From UBA10649 sp044233495 (GTDB lineage Bacteria > Actinomycetota > Actinomycetes > S36-B12), in NCBI GenBank assembly GCA_044233495.1, contig JBIIJX010000011.1:1-27614 (forward strand): a DNA stretch of 27,614 bases. The letters run 5' to 3'. The notes below the pieces were generated by a model, which saw nothing but the letters and a program-made list of their open reading frames with translations, was not told where the DNA came from and made no database searches. The position numbers and the translations under genes were made by a program. Of the stretch, positions 1 through 7,670 are shown in pieces (within the stretch, counting starts at the first letter, position 1; each line of letters starts with the position of its first letter).

Positions 1-1
1 G

Positions 2-355
2 CGCGGCATCCGTGGAGCCACCTGCCTGACGGCCGACGATGCTGACGAGATGCGCGGGGCCGTGAGTGAACTCCTGGGGCAGATCCTCGAGCGCAACAGC
101 CTTGGTACGGACAGCCTCGTCAGCATCGTGCTGACCGGCACGCCCGACCTCGTCAGTGCCTTTCCGGCTGCCGGCGCGCGCGCCTTCGGCCTCGTGGACG
201 TGCCGCTGCTGTGCGCGCAGGAGATGGACATCGCCGGGGCCCTCCCGCGTACGGTGCGCGTGCTCGTCCACGCCGAGATGGATGTTCCCCGGGCAGCCGT
301 CCAGCACGTGTACCTGCGCGGTGCCGAGGCGCTCCGACAGGACCTCACTCCATGA
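2..355 (+). CDS. aroH: Chorismate mutase, AroH type (5' end just outside window)
   Basis: Converts chorismate to prephenate, the entry step to phenylalanine and tyrosine. The frame is open from base 2 and begins R-G-I-R-G-A-T, the N-terminal motif of monofunctional AroH-class (trimeric) chorismate mutases, so only one to three residues are missing. Other family landmarks are TPDL near residue 43, the QEMD stretch in the middle and the late HVYL motif. The protein is about 117 residues, normal for AroH. Its TGA stop overlaps the ATG of tyrA in an ATGA, implying translational coupling with the enzyme that uses its product. An internal ATG at 50 is not the real start because homology continues upstream of it. 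Cytosolic. Identification is confident from motif memory; no search was run. Confidence 0.93.
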   Translation, partial: RGIRGATCLTADDADEMRGAVSELLGQILERNSLGTDSLVSIVLTGTPDLVSAFPAAGARAFGLVDVPLLCAQEMDIAGALPRTVRVLVHAEMDVPRAAVQHVYLRGAEALRQDLTP

Positions 356-1452
356 CCGCTGGCGCCGCGCTCGGAATGCCGGAGCCGGTGCTGGTCATCG
401 GGTCCGGGCTCATCGGCACGTCCGTAGCCCTTGCGTTGCGTCGGGCCGACGTCGACGTGCTCGTCTCGGACGTGAACCCCCAGAGCGTCGAGACTGCCGT
501 CGGTCTCGGTGCCGGACGGGCCCTCGCGGAGAACGACACGCCCGCCGTCGTCATCGTGGCCGTGCCACCCAGTCACGTCGGTTCTGTCCTGGCGGACGCC
601 TCCCGACGCTGGCCCGGGGCAACCCTCACCGACGTCACGTCGGTCAAGGAGTCGGTGCTGAGCGAGGCGGTGGCGGAGGGGGCGGATGCACGGCGACTCG
701 TAGGCGGCCATCCGATGGCGGGGCGCGAGGTGTCCGGGGCAGCAGGAGCGTTGGCGAACCTGTTCGACGATCGACTCTGGGTCGTGACGCCCCTGCCGGA
801 GTCCGACGTGGAGCACGTGCGACGCGTGCACCGCCTCGTGACGATCGCTGGCGCCATGCCGGTGGAGATGTCCACGCAGGAGCACGATGCGGCAGTCGCC
901 CTTGTGTCGCACACTCCGCAGGTGGTGTCCAGTGCCCTCGCGGCCCAATTGATCGAGTCGGACGAGGACGCGGTCCGCATCGCGGGGCAGGGACTGCGTG
1001 ACATGACGCGGATCGCTGCGTCCAATGTGGGCATGTGGACCGACATTCTCACGGCGAATGCGGGCCCGGTCGCGCAGGTGCTGGATGAGGTCGCGCTGCG
1101 GCTGCAGCGCACCGCAGATGCCCTCAGATCCGTCGATGCCGGTGATGAGGCAGCGATCGGCGAGGTCAGTGCCGTGCTCTCCCGGGGAGTGACGGGCCAG
1201 GGTCGGATCCCGGGCAAGCATGGGGCCTCTCCCTCGGCCTACCGCGAGGTGCTCGTCCAGATCGCCGATCGGCCCGGTGAGCTCGGGCGGCTGTTCACGG
1301 CGGCAGCCGAGGCCGAGGTGAACCTCGAGGACGTGCGGATCGAACATGTCATGGGCCGCCCCAGCGGGCTCGTCGGACTCTCCGTGCGGCCTGATGCCGG
1401 TGAGATCCTGGTGGAAGCGCTGAAGGAGCGCGGGTTCGACGTGCGTGGGTGA
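352..1452 (+). CDS. tyrA: Prephenate dehydrogenase with C-terminal ACT domain
   Basis: Oxidative decarboxylation of prephenate to 4-hydroxyphenylpyruvate with NAD(P)+, in tyrosine synthesis. The 366-residue protein opens with a Rossmann dinucleotide-binding loop (VIGSGLIGTS, residues about 15-24). It then has the GGHPMAG motif (about 117-123) and SHTPQVV (about 186-192), which carry family histidines, and ends in an ACT domain from about residue 295 (VLVQIADRPGELGRLF), normally a tyrosine-binding feedback module. The ATG at 352 is chosen because it overlaps the aroH stop (ATGA) and sits just before the Rossmann fold; the same frame is open further upstream but there it lies inside aroH. The stop codon falls inside the first copy of a 28-bp tandem duplication. 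Confidence 0.95.
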   Translation: MTAGAALGMPEPVLVIGSGLIGTSVALALRRADVDVLVSDVNPQSVETAVGLGAGRALAENDTPAVVIVAVPPSHVGSVLADASRRWPGATLTDVTSVKESVLSEAVAEGADARRLVGGHPMAGREVSGAAGALANLFDDRLWVVTPLPESDVEHVRRVHRLVTIAGAMPVEMSTQEHDAAVALVSHTPQVVSSALAAQLIESDEDAVRIAGQGLRDMTRIAASNVGMWTDILTANAGPVAQVLDEVALRLQRTADALRSVDAGDEAAIGEVSAVLSRGVTGQGRIPGKHGASPSAYREVLVQIADRPGELGRLFTAAAEAEVNLEDVRIEHVMGRPSGLVGLSVRPDAGEILVEALKERGFDVRG

Positions 1453-1506
1453 GCGCAGCCGGGGGCGCGTGCGTGGGTGAGCGCAGCCGGGGGCGCGTGC
1501 GTGGGT
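1441..1506 (+). repeat. 28-bp tandem duplication at the tyrA/cmk junction
   Basis: Two identical 28-bp units (1441-1468 and 1469-1496) are followed by the first 10 bases of a third (1497-1506). The first unit contains the last three tyrA codons and its TGA. The repeat stops three bases before the putative -10 box of cmk, so copy-number change would move the upstream sequence relative to the cmk promoter without changing either protein. Read directly from the sequence. Confidence 0.95.
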
Positions 1507-1509
1507 GGA

Positions 1510-1521
1510 TAGGCTGCCGGG
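1510..1521 (+). promoter_or_regulatory. Putative -10 box of a leaderless cmk promoter
   Basis: TAGGCT (1510-1515) lies exactly 6 nt before the GTG start at 1522, which would put transcription initiation at or next to the start codon. There is no convincing Shine-Dalgarno sequence before this GTG. The same arrangement recurs before several other genes here. No clear -35 hexamer is visible; that position falls within the tandem repeat. Confidence 0.5.
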
Positions 1522-2208
1522 GTGTCGGTGATCGCGGTGGACGGCCCAGCAGGGTCGGGCAAGTCCAGTGTCTGCCGCGCCGTGGCCAGCCGACTGGGAT
1601 ACCGCTACCTCGACACCGGGGCGATGTACCGGGCGCTGACGTGGGCGATGCTGCATGAGGGAGTCGATGTCGACGACGCCGCGGCCGTGGCGCGTGCGGC
1701 TGCCGGCGTACGGATCGTGAGCGGCACGGATCCGGCTGCGCCGACCATCCACGTGGGTGCTGTCGACGTGGGTGGCCCCATTCGGGGCGATGACGTCACG
1801 GGGGCGGTGAGCGCCGTGAGCGCGGTGCCCAGCGTGCGCGAGCAGCTCGTCTCCTTGCAGCGTGCGGAGGTCGAACGCGCTCGCGCCGCGGGCCGGGGCA
1901 TCATCGTCGAGGGTCGTGACATCACCACGGTGGTGCTTCCCGACGCCGACCTGAAGGTCTTCATCACGGCTGATCCGCGGGTGCGCGCGAGCCGCCGGGC
2001 GGCGCAGGATGCCGGGCTCGGCAAGGTCGGAGTCGACGTGGCTAGCACGGAGACGGCCCTTCGTGAGCGGGACGCCAAGGACTCCAGTCGTGAGACCTCT
2101 CCGCTTGCCCAGGCACCGGATGCCGTCGTGGTCGACACCACCGAGATGACGCTGGACGAGGCCATCGATCACATCGTGGGTCTGGTCGACGGATTGCCGC
2201 AGTCATGA
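1522..2208 (+). CDS. cmk: Cytidylate kinase
   Basis: Phosphorylates CMP/dCMP with ATP to the diphosphates; cytosolic nucleotide salvage and supply. The 228-residue product, a usual length, starts VDGPAGSGKSS, the P-loop (about residues 5-15), followed by YLDTGAMYRA (about 30-39), which belongs to the NMP-binding region. GRDITTVVLPDADLKVFITADPRVRASRR (about 130-158) is the conserved core leading to the lid, and RDAKDSSRETSPL is the C-terminal signature. The GTG start is chosen because it immediately precedes the P-loop strand and has a -10-like box 6 nt upstream. Its stop overlaps the next gene by 4 bp (ATGA). tyrA-cmk-plsC-der is a familiar actinobacterial order. Confidence 0.95.
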   Translation: MSVIAVDGPAGSGKSSVCRAVASRLGYRYLDTGAMYRALTWAMLHEGVDVDDAAAVARAAAGVRIVSGTDPAAPTIHVGAVDVGGPIRGDDVTGAVSAVSAVPSVREQLVSLQRAEVERARAAGRGIIVEGRDITTVVLPDADLKVFITADPRVRASRRAAQDAGLGKVGVDVASTETALRERDAKDSSRETSPLAQAPDAVVVDTTEMTLDEAIDHIVGLVDGLPQS

Positions 2209-2822
2209 CAGGCACTGCGACGGATCTGCCGTCGTGGAGCGGTGCGGCCCATGCACGCAATCTCGCTTCCACGGCGCTGCGTCTGACATACCGGCTCCAC
2301 CCTCACGGCATGCACCATGTCGGCACGTCGGGCCCGGTCGTGGCCGTGTGTCGCTGTGAGGGAGTGCTCGCCGGTGCGGTGATCCATGCGACCGTCCCGC
2401 GCCCGGTTCACGTGGTGGCCAACGAGGCGATGATGGCGGCACTGAGGCAGGGCATGATGACCAAGGCAGGCGTCATCCCGGTGGCCGACAGCGTGGCCGT
2501 GACCGCCCAGCGCGCTGCTCATGCGGCTGTTCTCGACGATCGGGCGGTGGTGCTCACGGGGTCGCTCGTTGACCCCTCGTACCTGATCGCCGTCACGGGT
2601 GCGCCGCTTGTCCCGCTGGTGCTGCTCGGTGCCGAGGGCCGGGTGGCCACGGATCCGCCCCGACCGCGCTCGCGGATAGACGTGTACTGCTTCGAGCCGG
2701 TGCCGATCGCCATCGTCGGGGATCCGCTGCGCACGTCGACCCGGGCGGCCGTGGACGAGCAGGTGAGGCAGGCGCTGGCAGACGCGGAGAACCTGGCTGC
2801 GATCCGTTCGGGGCGAGGATGA
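2205..2822 (+). CDS. PlsC-like acyltransferase homologue with degenerate active site
   Basis: Position between cmk and der, length (205 residues) and overall pattern mark this as the 1-acyl-glycerol-3-phosphate acyltransferase (PlsC) seen at this locus in actinobacteria. The stretch VVANEAMMAALRQGMMTKAGVIPV (about residues 69-92) corresponds to the family's substrate-binding region. However, the catalytic NHxSxxD motif expected after the first conserved strand reads C-R-C-E-G-V-L-A-G (about 47-55), with neither the His nor the Asp. The PEGTRS block expected later reads T-G-S-L-V-D (about 110-115). The protein is therefore probably not a working acyltransferase, or has changed function. ATGA overlap with cmk sets the start. 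The frame is intact, so this is not a simple pseudogene. Confidence 0.7.
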   Translation: MTGTATDLPSWSGAAHARNLASTALRLTYRLHPHGMHHVGTSGPVVAVCRCEGVLAGAVIHATVPRPVHVVANEAMMAALRQGMMTKAGVIPVADSVAVTAQRAAHAAVLDDRAVVLTGSLVDPSYLIAVTGAPLVPLVLLGAEGRVATDPPRPRSRIDVYCFEPVPIAIVGDPLRTSTRAAVDEQVRQALADAENLAAIRSGRG

Positions 2823-2849
2823 CGGGCATGACGATGGATATGGGGCGAC

Positions 2850-4379
2850 ATGAGTGACGAGTGGGTGGCATTCGACGAGCCGGATGACGCCGGCAGCGAC
2901 GCGGACGCTGACGAGGTGGTGGGCTCGCCGAGTGAGGCTGCAGCAGTCGATCCCGTCGACGACGTCGAGGTCGAGGCCGCCCTGGCGGCCGCGCGACTGG
3001 AGTTCGGGGACATCGAGGCGGAGCTCGCCGAGCTGACGCGTCCGGAGGGTGAGCACTCCGGACTGCCAGTGCTCGCGATCGTGGGTCGACCGAATGTGGG
3101 CAAGTCCACCCTGGTCAATCGCATGATCGGTCGACGTGAGGCCGTGGTGGAGGACGTGCCGGGAGTGACGCGTGATCGCGTCACCTACGAGGCGGAGTGG
3201 AATGGTCGACGCTTCGTGCTCATCGACACGGGCGGCTGGGACCGCAAGGTCAAGGGCATGGCTGCCCAGATCGCGGCGCAGGCGGAACGGGCGATCGCCG
3301 ATGCGGATGCGGTGATGTTCGTCGTCGATGCCCAGGTCGGTCCGACCGACACCGACGAGGCCGTGGTGGAAGTCCTGCGCCGCTCGGGGAAGCCCGTGCT
3401 GCTCGTCGCCAACAAGGCTGATGACGCTGCGATCGAGATGGAGGCCGCGGCCCTGTGGTCCCTGGGTCTGGGGGAGCCGCACCCGGTGTCGGCCCTGCAG
3501 GGGCGCCGCGCGGGAGACCTCCTGGATGCCGCGGTGGCTCTGCTGCCGGAGGTCGGCTCTGGACTCTCCCGTGCGGGTGGTCCTCGTCGCGTCGCCCTAC
3601 TCGGCCGTCCGAACGTCGGCAAGTCCTCCCTGCTGAATGCACTCGCGGGAGGTGAGCGGGTCGTGGTCGACAGTGTGGCCGGCACAACGGTTGATCCCGT
3701 CGACGAGCTGATCGAGTTGAAGGGCACCTGGTGGTGGTTCGTCGACACCGCAGGTATCCGCCGTAGGGCGAAGGAGTCCAGCGGGCACGAGTACTACGCC
3801 ACGCTGCGCACCCAGGCTGCACTGGACCGTGCCGAGGTGGCGATCGTGCTCGTCGACGCCTCTGAGCCGCTCAGTGAGCAGGATGTCCGCATCATCGCCA
3901 TGGTGATCGAGGCCGGGCGCGCACTCGTCATCGCCTACAACAAGTGGGATCTGACCGATGAGGAGCGACGCCACTACCTCGAGCGTGAGATCGATCGAGA
4001 CCTGGTCCAGGTGCCATGGGCCCCGCACGTGAACATCTCGGCGAGGACGGGACGCCACATCGAGCGACTGACGCCGGCCATCGAGACTGCTCTGGAGGGG
4101 TGGCAGACGCGGATTTCCACCGGGCGCCTGAACGCGTTCCTGAAATCCCTGCAGGATGCCAATCCGCATCCCTTGCGCGGGGGACGCCAGCCGCGCATCC
4201 TTTTCGGGGCACAGGTGCAGGTTGGGCCTCCGACGTTCGCCCTCTTCACGACCGGCTTCCTCGAGGCGGGATACCGGCGCTTCATCGAGCGACGACTGCG
4301 CGAGGAGTTCGGCTTCGTGGGCACGCCGCTCCGGATCCTGATGCGGGTGCGGGAGAAGAGATCACGCCGTCGTGGGTGA
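2850..4379 (+). CDS. der: Ribosome-assembly GTPase Der (EngA)
   Basis: Double-GTPase needed for 50S subunit maturation. The 509-residue product has two GTPase domains, each with an identical GRPNVGKS P-loop (about residues 79-86 and 251-258). The matching G3 motifs are DTGGW (about 130) and DTAGI (about 298), and the G4 motifs are NKAD (about 188) and NKWD (about 363). A KH-like domain fills the last ~90 residues. An acidic, low-complexity N-terminal extension of about 70 residues precedes domain 1, as is common in actinobacterial Der. The ATG at 2850 has a GGGG-containing stretch just upstream, 27 bp after the PlsC-like stop. Its end overlaps the next reading frame by 8 bp. Confidence 0.96.
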   Translation: MSDEWVAFDEPDDAGSDADADEVVGSPSEAAAVDPVDDVEVEAALAAARLEFGDIEAELAELTRPEGEHSGLPVLAIVGRPNVGKSTLVNRMIGRREAVVEDVPGVTRDRVTYEAEWNGRRFVLIDTGGWDRKVKGMAAQIAAQAERAIADADAVMFVVDAQVGPTDTDEAVVEVLRRSGKPVLLVANKADDAAIEMEAAALWSLGLGEPHPVSALQGRRAGDLLDAAVALLPEVGSGLSRAGGPRRVALLGRPNVGKSSLLNALAGGERVVVDSVAGTTVDPVDELIELKGTWWWFVDTAGIRRRAKESSGHEYYATLRTQAALDRAEVAIVLVDASEPLSEQDVRIIAMVIEAGRALVIAYNKWDLTDEERRHYLEREIDRDLVQVPWAPHVNISARTGRHIERLTPAIETALEGWQTRISTGRLNAFLKSLQDANPHPLRGGRQPRILFGAQVQVGPPTFALFTTGFLEAGYRRFIERRLREEFGFVGTPLRILMRVREKRSRRRG

Positions 4380-4812
4380 TGTCCGCCGGACGCCCACCAG
4401 TTCCGCTCGGTGGGCCGCGCTGGTGCTCGCGCTGCCTGCCGCCCTGGCCGGGTGCGCCGACGCCTCGGAGCCGGCCCGTGCCCTGGCCGAGCAGGCCTGC
4501 CGCTATCCGGCCCCCGATGCACCCAACTTCGATGCGCAGCTGGCGGATCTCGCCCTGCTCGACCAACTGGCGACGACGGCCGGGGAGCGGTCGCGGCTCG
4601 CCGATGACGCGGCCGAAGGGGACGAGCGCTGGCAGGCCTTGGCTGATGCGGCGCGCGCCCTGGCCGTCTACGCCGACACGATCCGCGACATCCGACGCTC
4701 GGGTGGCATCGTCGCAGACGAGCTTCCCCCACCGGTGTGGGACCAGGTGAAGTACGCCAGCGACGCCTTCATCCTCGAGTGCCGGCCGGCACTGGAGCAG
4801 CCAGCGGGCTAG
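4372..4812 (+). CDS. Small putative lipoprotein
   Basis: 146 residues with no function I recognise. The N-terminus (basic MGDVRRT, then a hydrophobic stretch ending A-L-A-G-C near residue 27) is a convincing lipoprotein signal with a lipobox cysteine, so the mature protein should be anchored to the outer face of the membrane. The rest is mostly helical-looking, acidic and alanine-rich, with a second cysteine at about 42 and a third near 140. The GTG start overlaps the 3' end of der by 8 bp, so it is probably translated from the der message. Its TAG stop shares the palindromic CTAG at 4809-4812 with the stop of the convergent lipase gene. Confidence 0.7.
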   Translation: MGDVRRTPTSSARWAALVLALPAALAGCADASEPARALAEQACRYPAPDAPNFDAQLADLALLDQLATTAGERSRLADDAAEGDERWQALADAARALAVYADTIRDIRRSGGIVADELPPPVWDQVKYASDAFILECRPALEQPAG

Positions 4813-6059
4813 GACGTTGCCGCTGCCGCTGGCGCTCGGGGCGGCACCGGCGGCGGCACGTCGCAGGTGCGGCCGGCGGGGCGCCCGGCGAACCGGTCGG
4901 CGATCCACTCCACGGCGGCCGGACCCGCAACCTTAGCGGCGTCCTGATGGTTCACCCCGCCCATCCACAGCACGCTGATCATGGACCCCGCCGCGCACCA
5001 CTGCTCCTGGACGATCGCATTCGGCCAGGCGAGCACCACCTGGTCGGCAGTGCCCTGCGCGATGAAGACGGGCATGGTGTCCGGCATCGGGGGAGGAGTC
5101 TGCTCCTGCAGAGCCGTGCGCCATGCCGGCTGGTCGTTGGGATTCACGGCGAAGAACGCCTCGCCGAAGGTCTCACGCACCTGCGCCTCCAGCGCTGACT
5201 GGGCGATGCACTCGGCAGCGAGTCGGGCCTGCGCATCGGCCCCGGACGTCGTCAGGATCGAGTCCACGGGCAGGTCGGGGTAGTACGTCGGCCAGGACTC
5301 GATGAGGTCCGATCCGATGACCCATCCGACGGTGGTGTTCCACTGGGCTGAGGCGATCTGTGGCAGGTCGAGGGCTGGGGCGGCGGCAGCTACGCCCAGC
5401 AGGTCCAGTTCCGGCGCGTACTCGGGACCTAGATGCCCAGTCCACACGGACGCGTGACCGCCCTGTGAGTGGCCGAAGGTGACGTAGCGGGTGCCGGCCT
5501 GTGCCTCCGGGATTGACTGCGCCGCCCGGACGGCGTTGACGACATCGCGCACCTCGGCCTGCGCGACGAGGTACTGATTGGGGCCGGGCGTGCCCAGGCC
5601 CACATAGTCGGTGGCGACGACGACCCAGCCGAGGTCCATCATCGGGCCAAGCCACGTTGTCATGTCGCCCATCGGGTTGGTCGACCGCGACGGAACGCAC
5701 GCATCACCCATGCCCAGTGTTCCGTGCTCCCACGCCACGACGGGTCGGCCGTCCTCAGGTGCAGGAGCCTCGGGGATGAAGATCATCCCGCCGGACACCG
5801 CACGCGTGCCGTCGGGGCGTTCCGACACATACAGGATGCGCTCGGCCCGACCGCCAGGCACGTCGACGCCCAGCGGCTCGCGGCGAATGACGGCGCCGAG
5901 CTCACCCGGGAGGGGATCCGGTGGGGTGTAGAACGGGTCGAGGGCGACCTGGCGGTCGCGGGACTCCTGGCCCGCCGCGAGGGCACGGGCGACGCCGTAG
6001 GCGGCGCCGACCAGAATCACCGCCAGCACCGTCAATCCGATCACCCGTCCGATCCGCAT
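4809..6059 (-). CDS. Secreted or anchored lipase (LIP family alpha/beta hydrolase)
   Basis: 416 residues with an N-terminal hydrophobic segment (about residues 8-30) acting as signal anchor or signal peptide. The alpha/beta-hydrolase core resembles secretory lipases: VVAWEHGTLG with the oxyanion region, a DYVGLGTPG segment, and the nucleophile elbow G-H-S-Q-G-G near the middle. The likely acid is in GTADQVV and the likely catalytic His in GVNHQDAA near the C-terminus. Predicted role is hydrolysis of extracellular ester lipids; the substrate cannot be read from sequence. The start is supported by TAGGTT 6 nt upstream on the minus strand. It is divergent from the second secreted esterase gene at 6135. 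Confidence 0.85.
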   Translation of the reverse strand: MRIGRVIGLTVLAVILVGAAYGVARALAAGQESRDRQVALDPFYTPPDPLPGELGAVIRREPLGVDVPGGRAERILYVSERPDGTRAVSGGMIFIPEAPAPEDGRPVVAWEHGTLGMGDACVPSRSTNPMGDMTTWLGPMMDLGWVVVATDYVGLGTPGPNQYLVAQAEVRDVVNAVRAAQSIPEAQAGTRYVTFGHSQGGHASVWTGHLGPEYAPELDLLGVAAAAPALDLPQIASAQWNTTVGWVIGSDLIESWPTYYPDLPVDSILTTSGADAQARLAAECIAQSALEAQVRETFGEAFFAVNPNDQPAWRTALQEQTPPPMPDTMPVFIAQGTADQVVLAWPNAIVQEQWCAAGSMISVLWMGGVNHQDAAKVAGPAAVEWIADRFAGRPAGRTCDVPPPVPPRAPAAAATS

Positions 6060-6071
6060 GAGTGCAACCTA
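6060..6071 (-). promoter_or_regulatory. Putative -10 box of a leaderless lipase promoter
   Basis: On the minus strand TAGGTT (plus positions 6066-6071) is followed by 6 nt and then the ATG at 6059. The spacing implies a transcript beginning at the start codon. It faces away from the promoter of the 6135 gene within the same ~75-bp divergent region. Confidence 0.5.
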
Positions 6072-6134
6072 CGGGCTGATGTCGGCGTGGCATACCCTGA
6101 CAGGCTCATGCATAACCACCATCGGAGGTCAGAC

Positions 6135-7316
6135 GTGCTGCGTCCACCGTTCATCGCCGTGACAAGCGTGCTGTTGCTCGCGCTCGTCGCTCCGGCAGCT
6201 GGTGCCGTGCAACCGGCGGCCTCGCTGCCGACCCCTACGGCCGACGCCCTGGCGCTGGGGGCGCAGACCGCTGGGCGGGCAGTCGTGGTGATCGAGGGTG
6301 GGGGCTCGACTCACCCCTACACGACGCCTTGGGACTCATGCGACGGTGGGAGTGCCGCCTACATCGAGGCGCTCGCCGATGCGGGCCTGGCCGTGTTCAC
6401 TGCCCCGGGATTCGGCAACTTCGCCTCGAGCACGGCCGGAAAGACGGGTTGCCCTGCGCAGCCGCCGGTGGAGGTGCAGTGGAACACCACCGGATACCCC
6501 ACGCAGGCAGGCCAGGCAGTGCTCGGCTTCCTCGGCTACCTCAATGCGACATACGGGTACCGGACCTTCGACCTCGTCGGCTACAGCTATGGCGGCGTCA
6601 TTTCGCGCGCCACTGTTGCCGCGCTGAAGAGCCAGCCGCCGGCGGGCACGGTGGCGCCCGCCTTTTCGTATGCGCAGTCAGCCGTGGATGCAGGGGTGAG
6701 TGTCCCGACAATCGTCACCCTGAATTCCCCGCACCTAGGGGCGCCTTCCTACGACATCGCCTTCAATCCTGCTTGGTACACGAAGAAGGTGGAGAAGGGG
6801 TGGGGTGCAGAGTATGCGGAGACCGGCAAGGGTCTGCGCATCTTCGAGACCATGGCCGGGGCGGGGGCGATCCACGTGCTGAAGACCAGTGGCCATGCGC
6901 GCAACAACCCGGCCAGCTGGGATGCCCGCCAGGTTGGAGTTCTCGACGGCGTTGCGCTGACACTCATTGCCGGCGACTACTGCGGGCGCACGTGCGGGGA
7001 GGAGCGCCTGGCGCCGGGTCCATCCGGTCGTGAGTGGCCACGGACCGACGCGACTGTTCCGCTGTACAGCCAGTTGATCCTGCCCTGCCCCGATCCATGC
7101 CCGGCACCGCCCGGATCTGTCTACATCCCGCCGGGTATGGTCCCCGACGGCGTAGTGCGCAAGACCTTTCCGACGGTTCACTCGACGTTCGACACCGATC
7201 GACTCGGCCTGCCGGCGTCGCTCTCGGTCTCCAAGAATCCCGAGGCGATCAGCTACCTCGTCGAAACCGTGAGTGCGCCGTGGCGCTCAGCCGGAGTGCC
7301 GCTGCTACGACCGTAA
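6135..7316 (+). CDS. Secreted lipase/esterase (alpha/beta hydrolase)
   Basis: 393 residues. The GTG start at 6135 is chosen over the upstream ATG at 6108 because GGAGG (6124-6128) sits 6 nt before it and the protein then opens directly with a signal peptide (basic start, hydrophobic core, cleavage near AGA-VQP). VVVIEGGGST resembles the oxyanion strand, and GYSYGG (about residues 150-155) is the nucleophile elbow. Several cysteines in pairs (CDGG, TGCP, CGRTCG, CPDPCP) suggest disulfides, consistent with export. It looks like the lipase class 2 / triacylglycerol lipase-like group; substrate unknown. Upstream TACCCT (6093-6098) is a possible -10. Divergent from the 4809-6059 lipase. Confidence 0.8.
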   Translation: MLRPPFIAVTSVLLLALVAPAAGAVQPAASLPTPTADALALGAQTAGRAVVVIEGGGSTHPYTTPWDSCDGGSAAYIEALADAGLAVFTAPGFGNFASSTAGKTGCPAQPPVEVQWNTTGYPTQAGQAVLGFLGYLNATYGYRTFDLVGYSYGGVISRATVAALKSQPPAGTVAPAFSYAQSAVDAGVSVPTIVTLNSPHLGAPSYDIAFNPAWYTKKVEKGWGAEYAETGKGLRIFETMAGAGAIHVLKTSGHARNNPASWDARQVGVLDGVALTLIAGDYCGRTCGEERLAPGPSGREWPRTDATVPLYSQLILPCPDPCPAPPGSVYIPPGMVPDGVVRKTFPTVHSTFDTDRLGLPASLSVSKNPEAISYLVETVSAPWRSAGVPLLRP

Positions 7317-7386
7317 CTGACCACGATCGGGGCTCGCATCGATGTGTCGTGAGGAGCCTCGCTCATCGGTGCGGGCACCCATCGGA

Positions 7387-7412
7387 TAGGCTCGGCGGGC
7401 CGGTTCGCCGGC
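7387..7412 (+). promoter_or_regulatory. Putative tRNA promoter -10 and 5'-leader hairpin
   Basis: TAGGCT (7387-7392) lies 22 nt before the tRNA. A short hairpin follows, GCCGG-TTCG-CCGGC (7399-7412), ending 2 nt before the mature tRNA 5' end. If transcription starts about 7 nt after the -10 box, the primary transcript would begin with this UUCG-capped stem, which RNase P would remove. Confidence 0.4.
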
Positions 7413-7414
7413 TT

Positions 7415-7488
<74 letters not shown>

Positions 7489-7586
7489 CGTATGTAGTGG
7501 CGTCTGATATCCGTGGCAGTCGCGTGGCCTCGTTCCGGTATCGGGCGGGAGACCGAAGCCGCAGCTTCAGTCATGTTTCGGTGGGC

Positions 7587-7614
7587 TTGACCCCGGCTGA
7601 CCGCCCGATATTCT
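7587..7614 (+). promoter_or_regulatory. Putative promoter of the TAP-type peptidase gene
   Basis: TTGACC (7587-7592) and TATTCT (7609-7614) are separated by 16 bp and resemble a sigma-70-type -35/-10 pair. The predicted start of transcription is near 7621, leaving about a 50-nt leader before the ATG at 7671. Confidence 0.45.
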
Positions 7615-7670
7615 CCACCTTAGGTGTCCTCGGCAGTCGGCGCCGTCCACTTCGACAGATGGCGGGGCTG

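Noticed and set aside
2169..3482. 437-codon minus-strand frame opposite plsC-like and der
   Set aside because: Shadow frame; Der P-loops and G motifs lie on the plus strand.
5724..6134. Upstream extension of the 6135 lipase frame
   Set aside because: It lies antisense to the divergent lipase; the GGAGG site and signal peptide fix the start at 6135.
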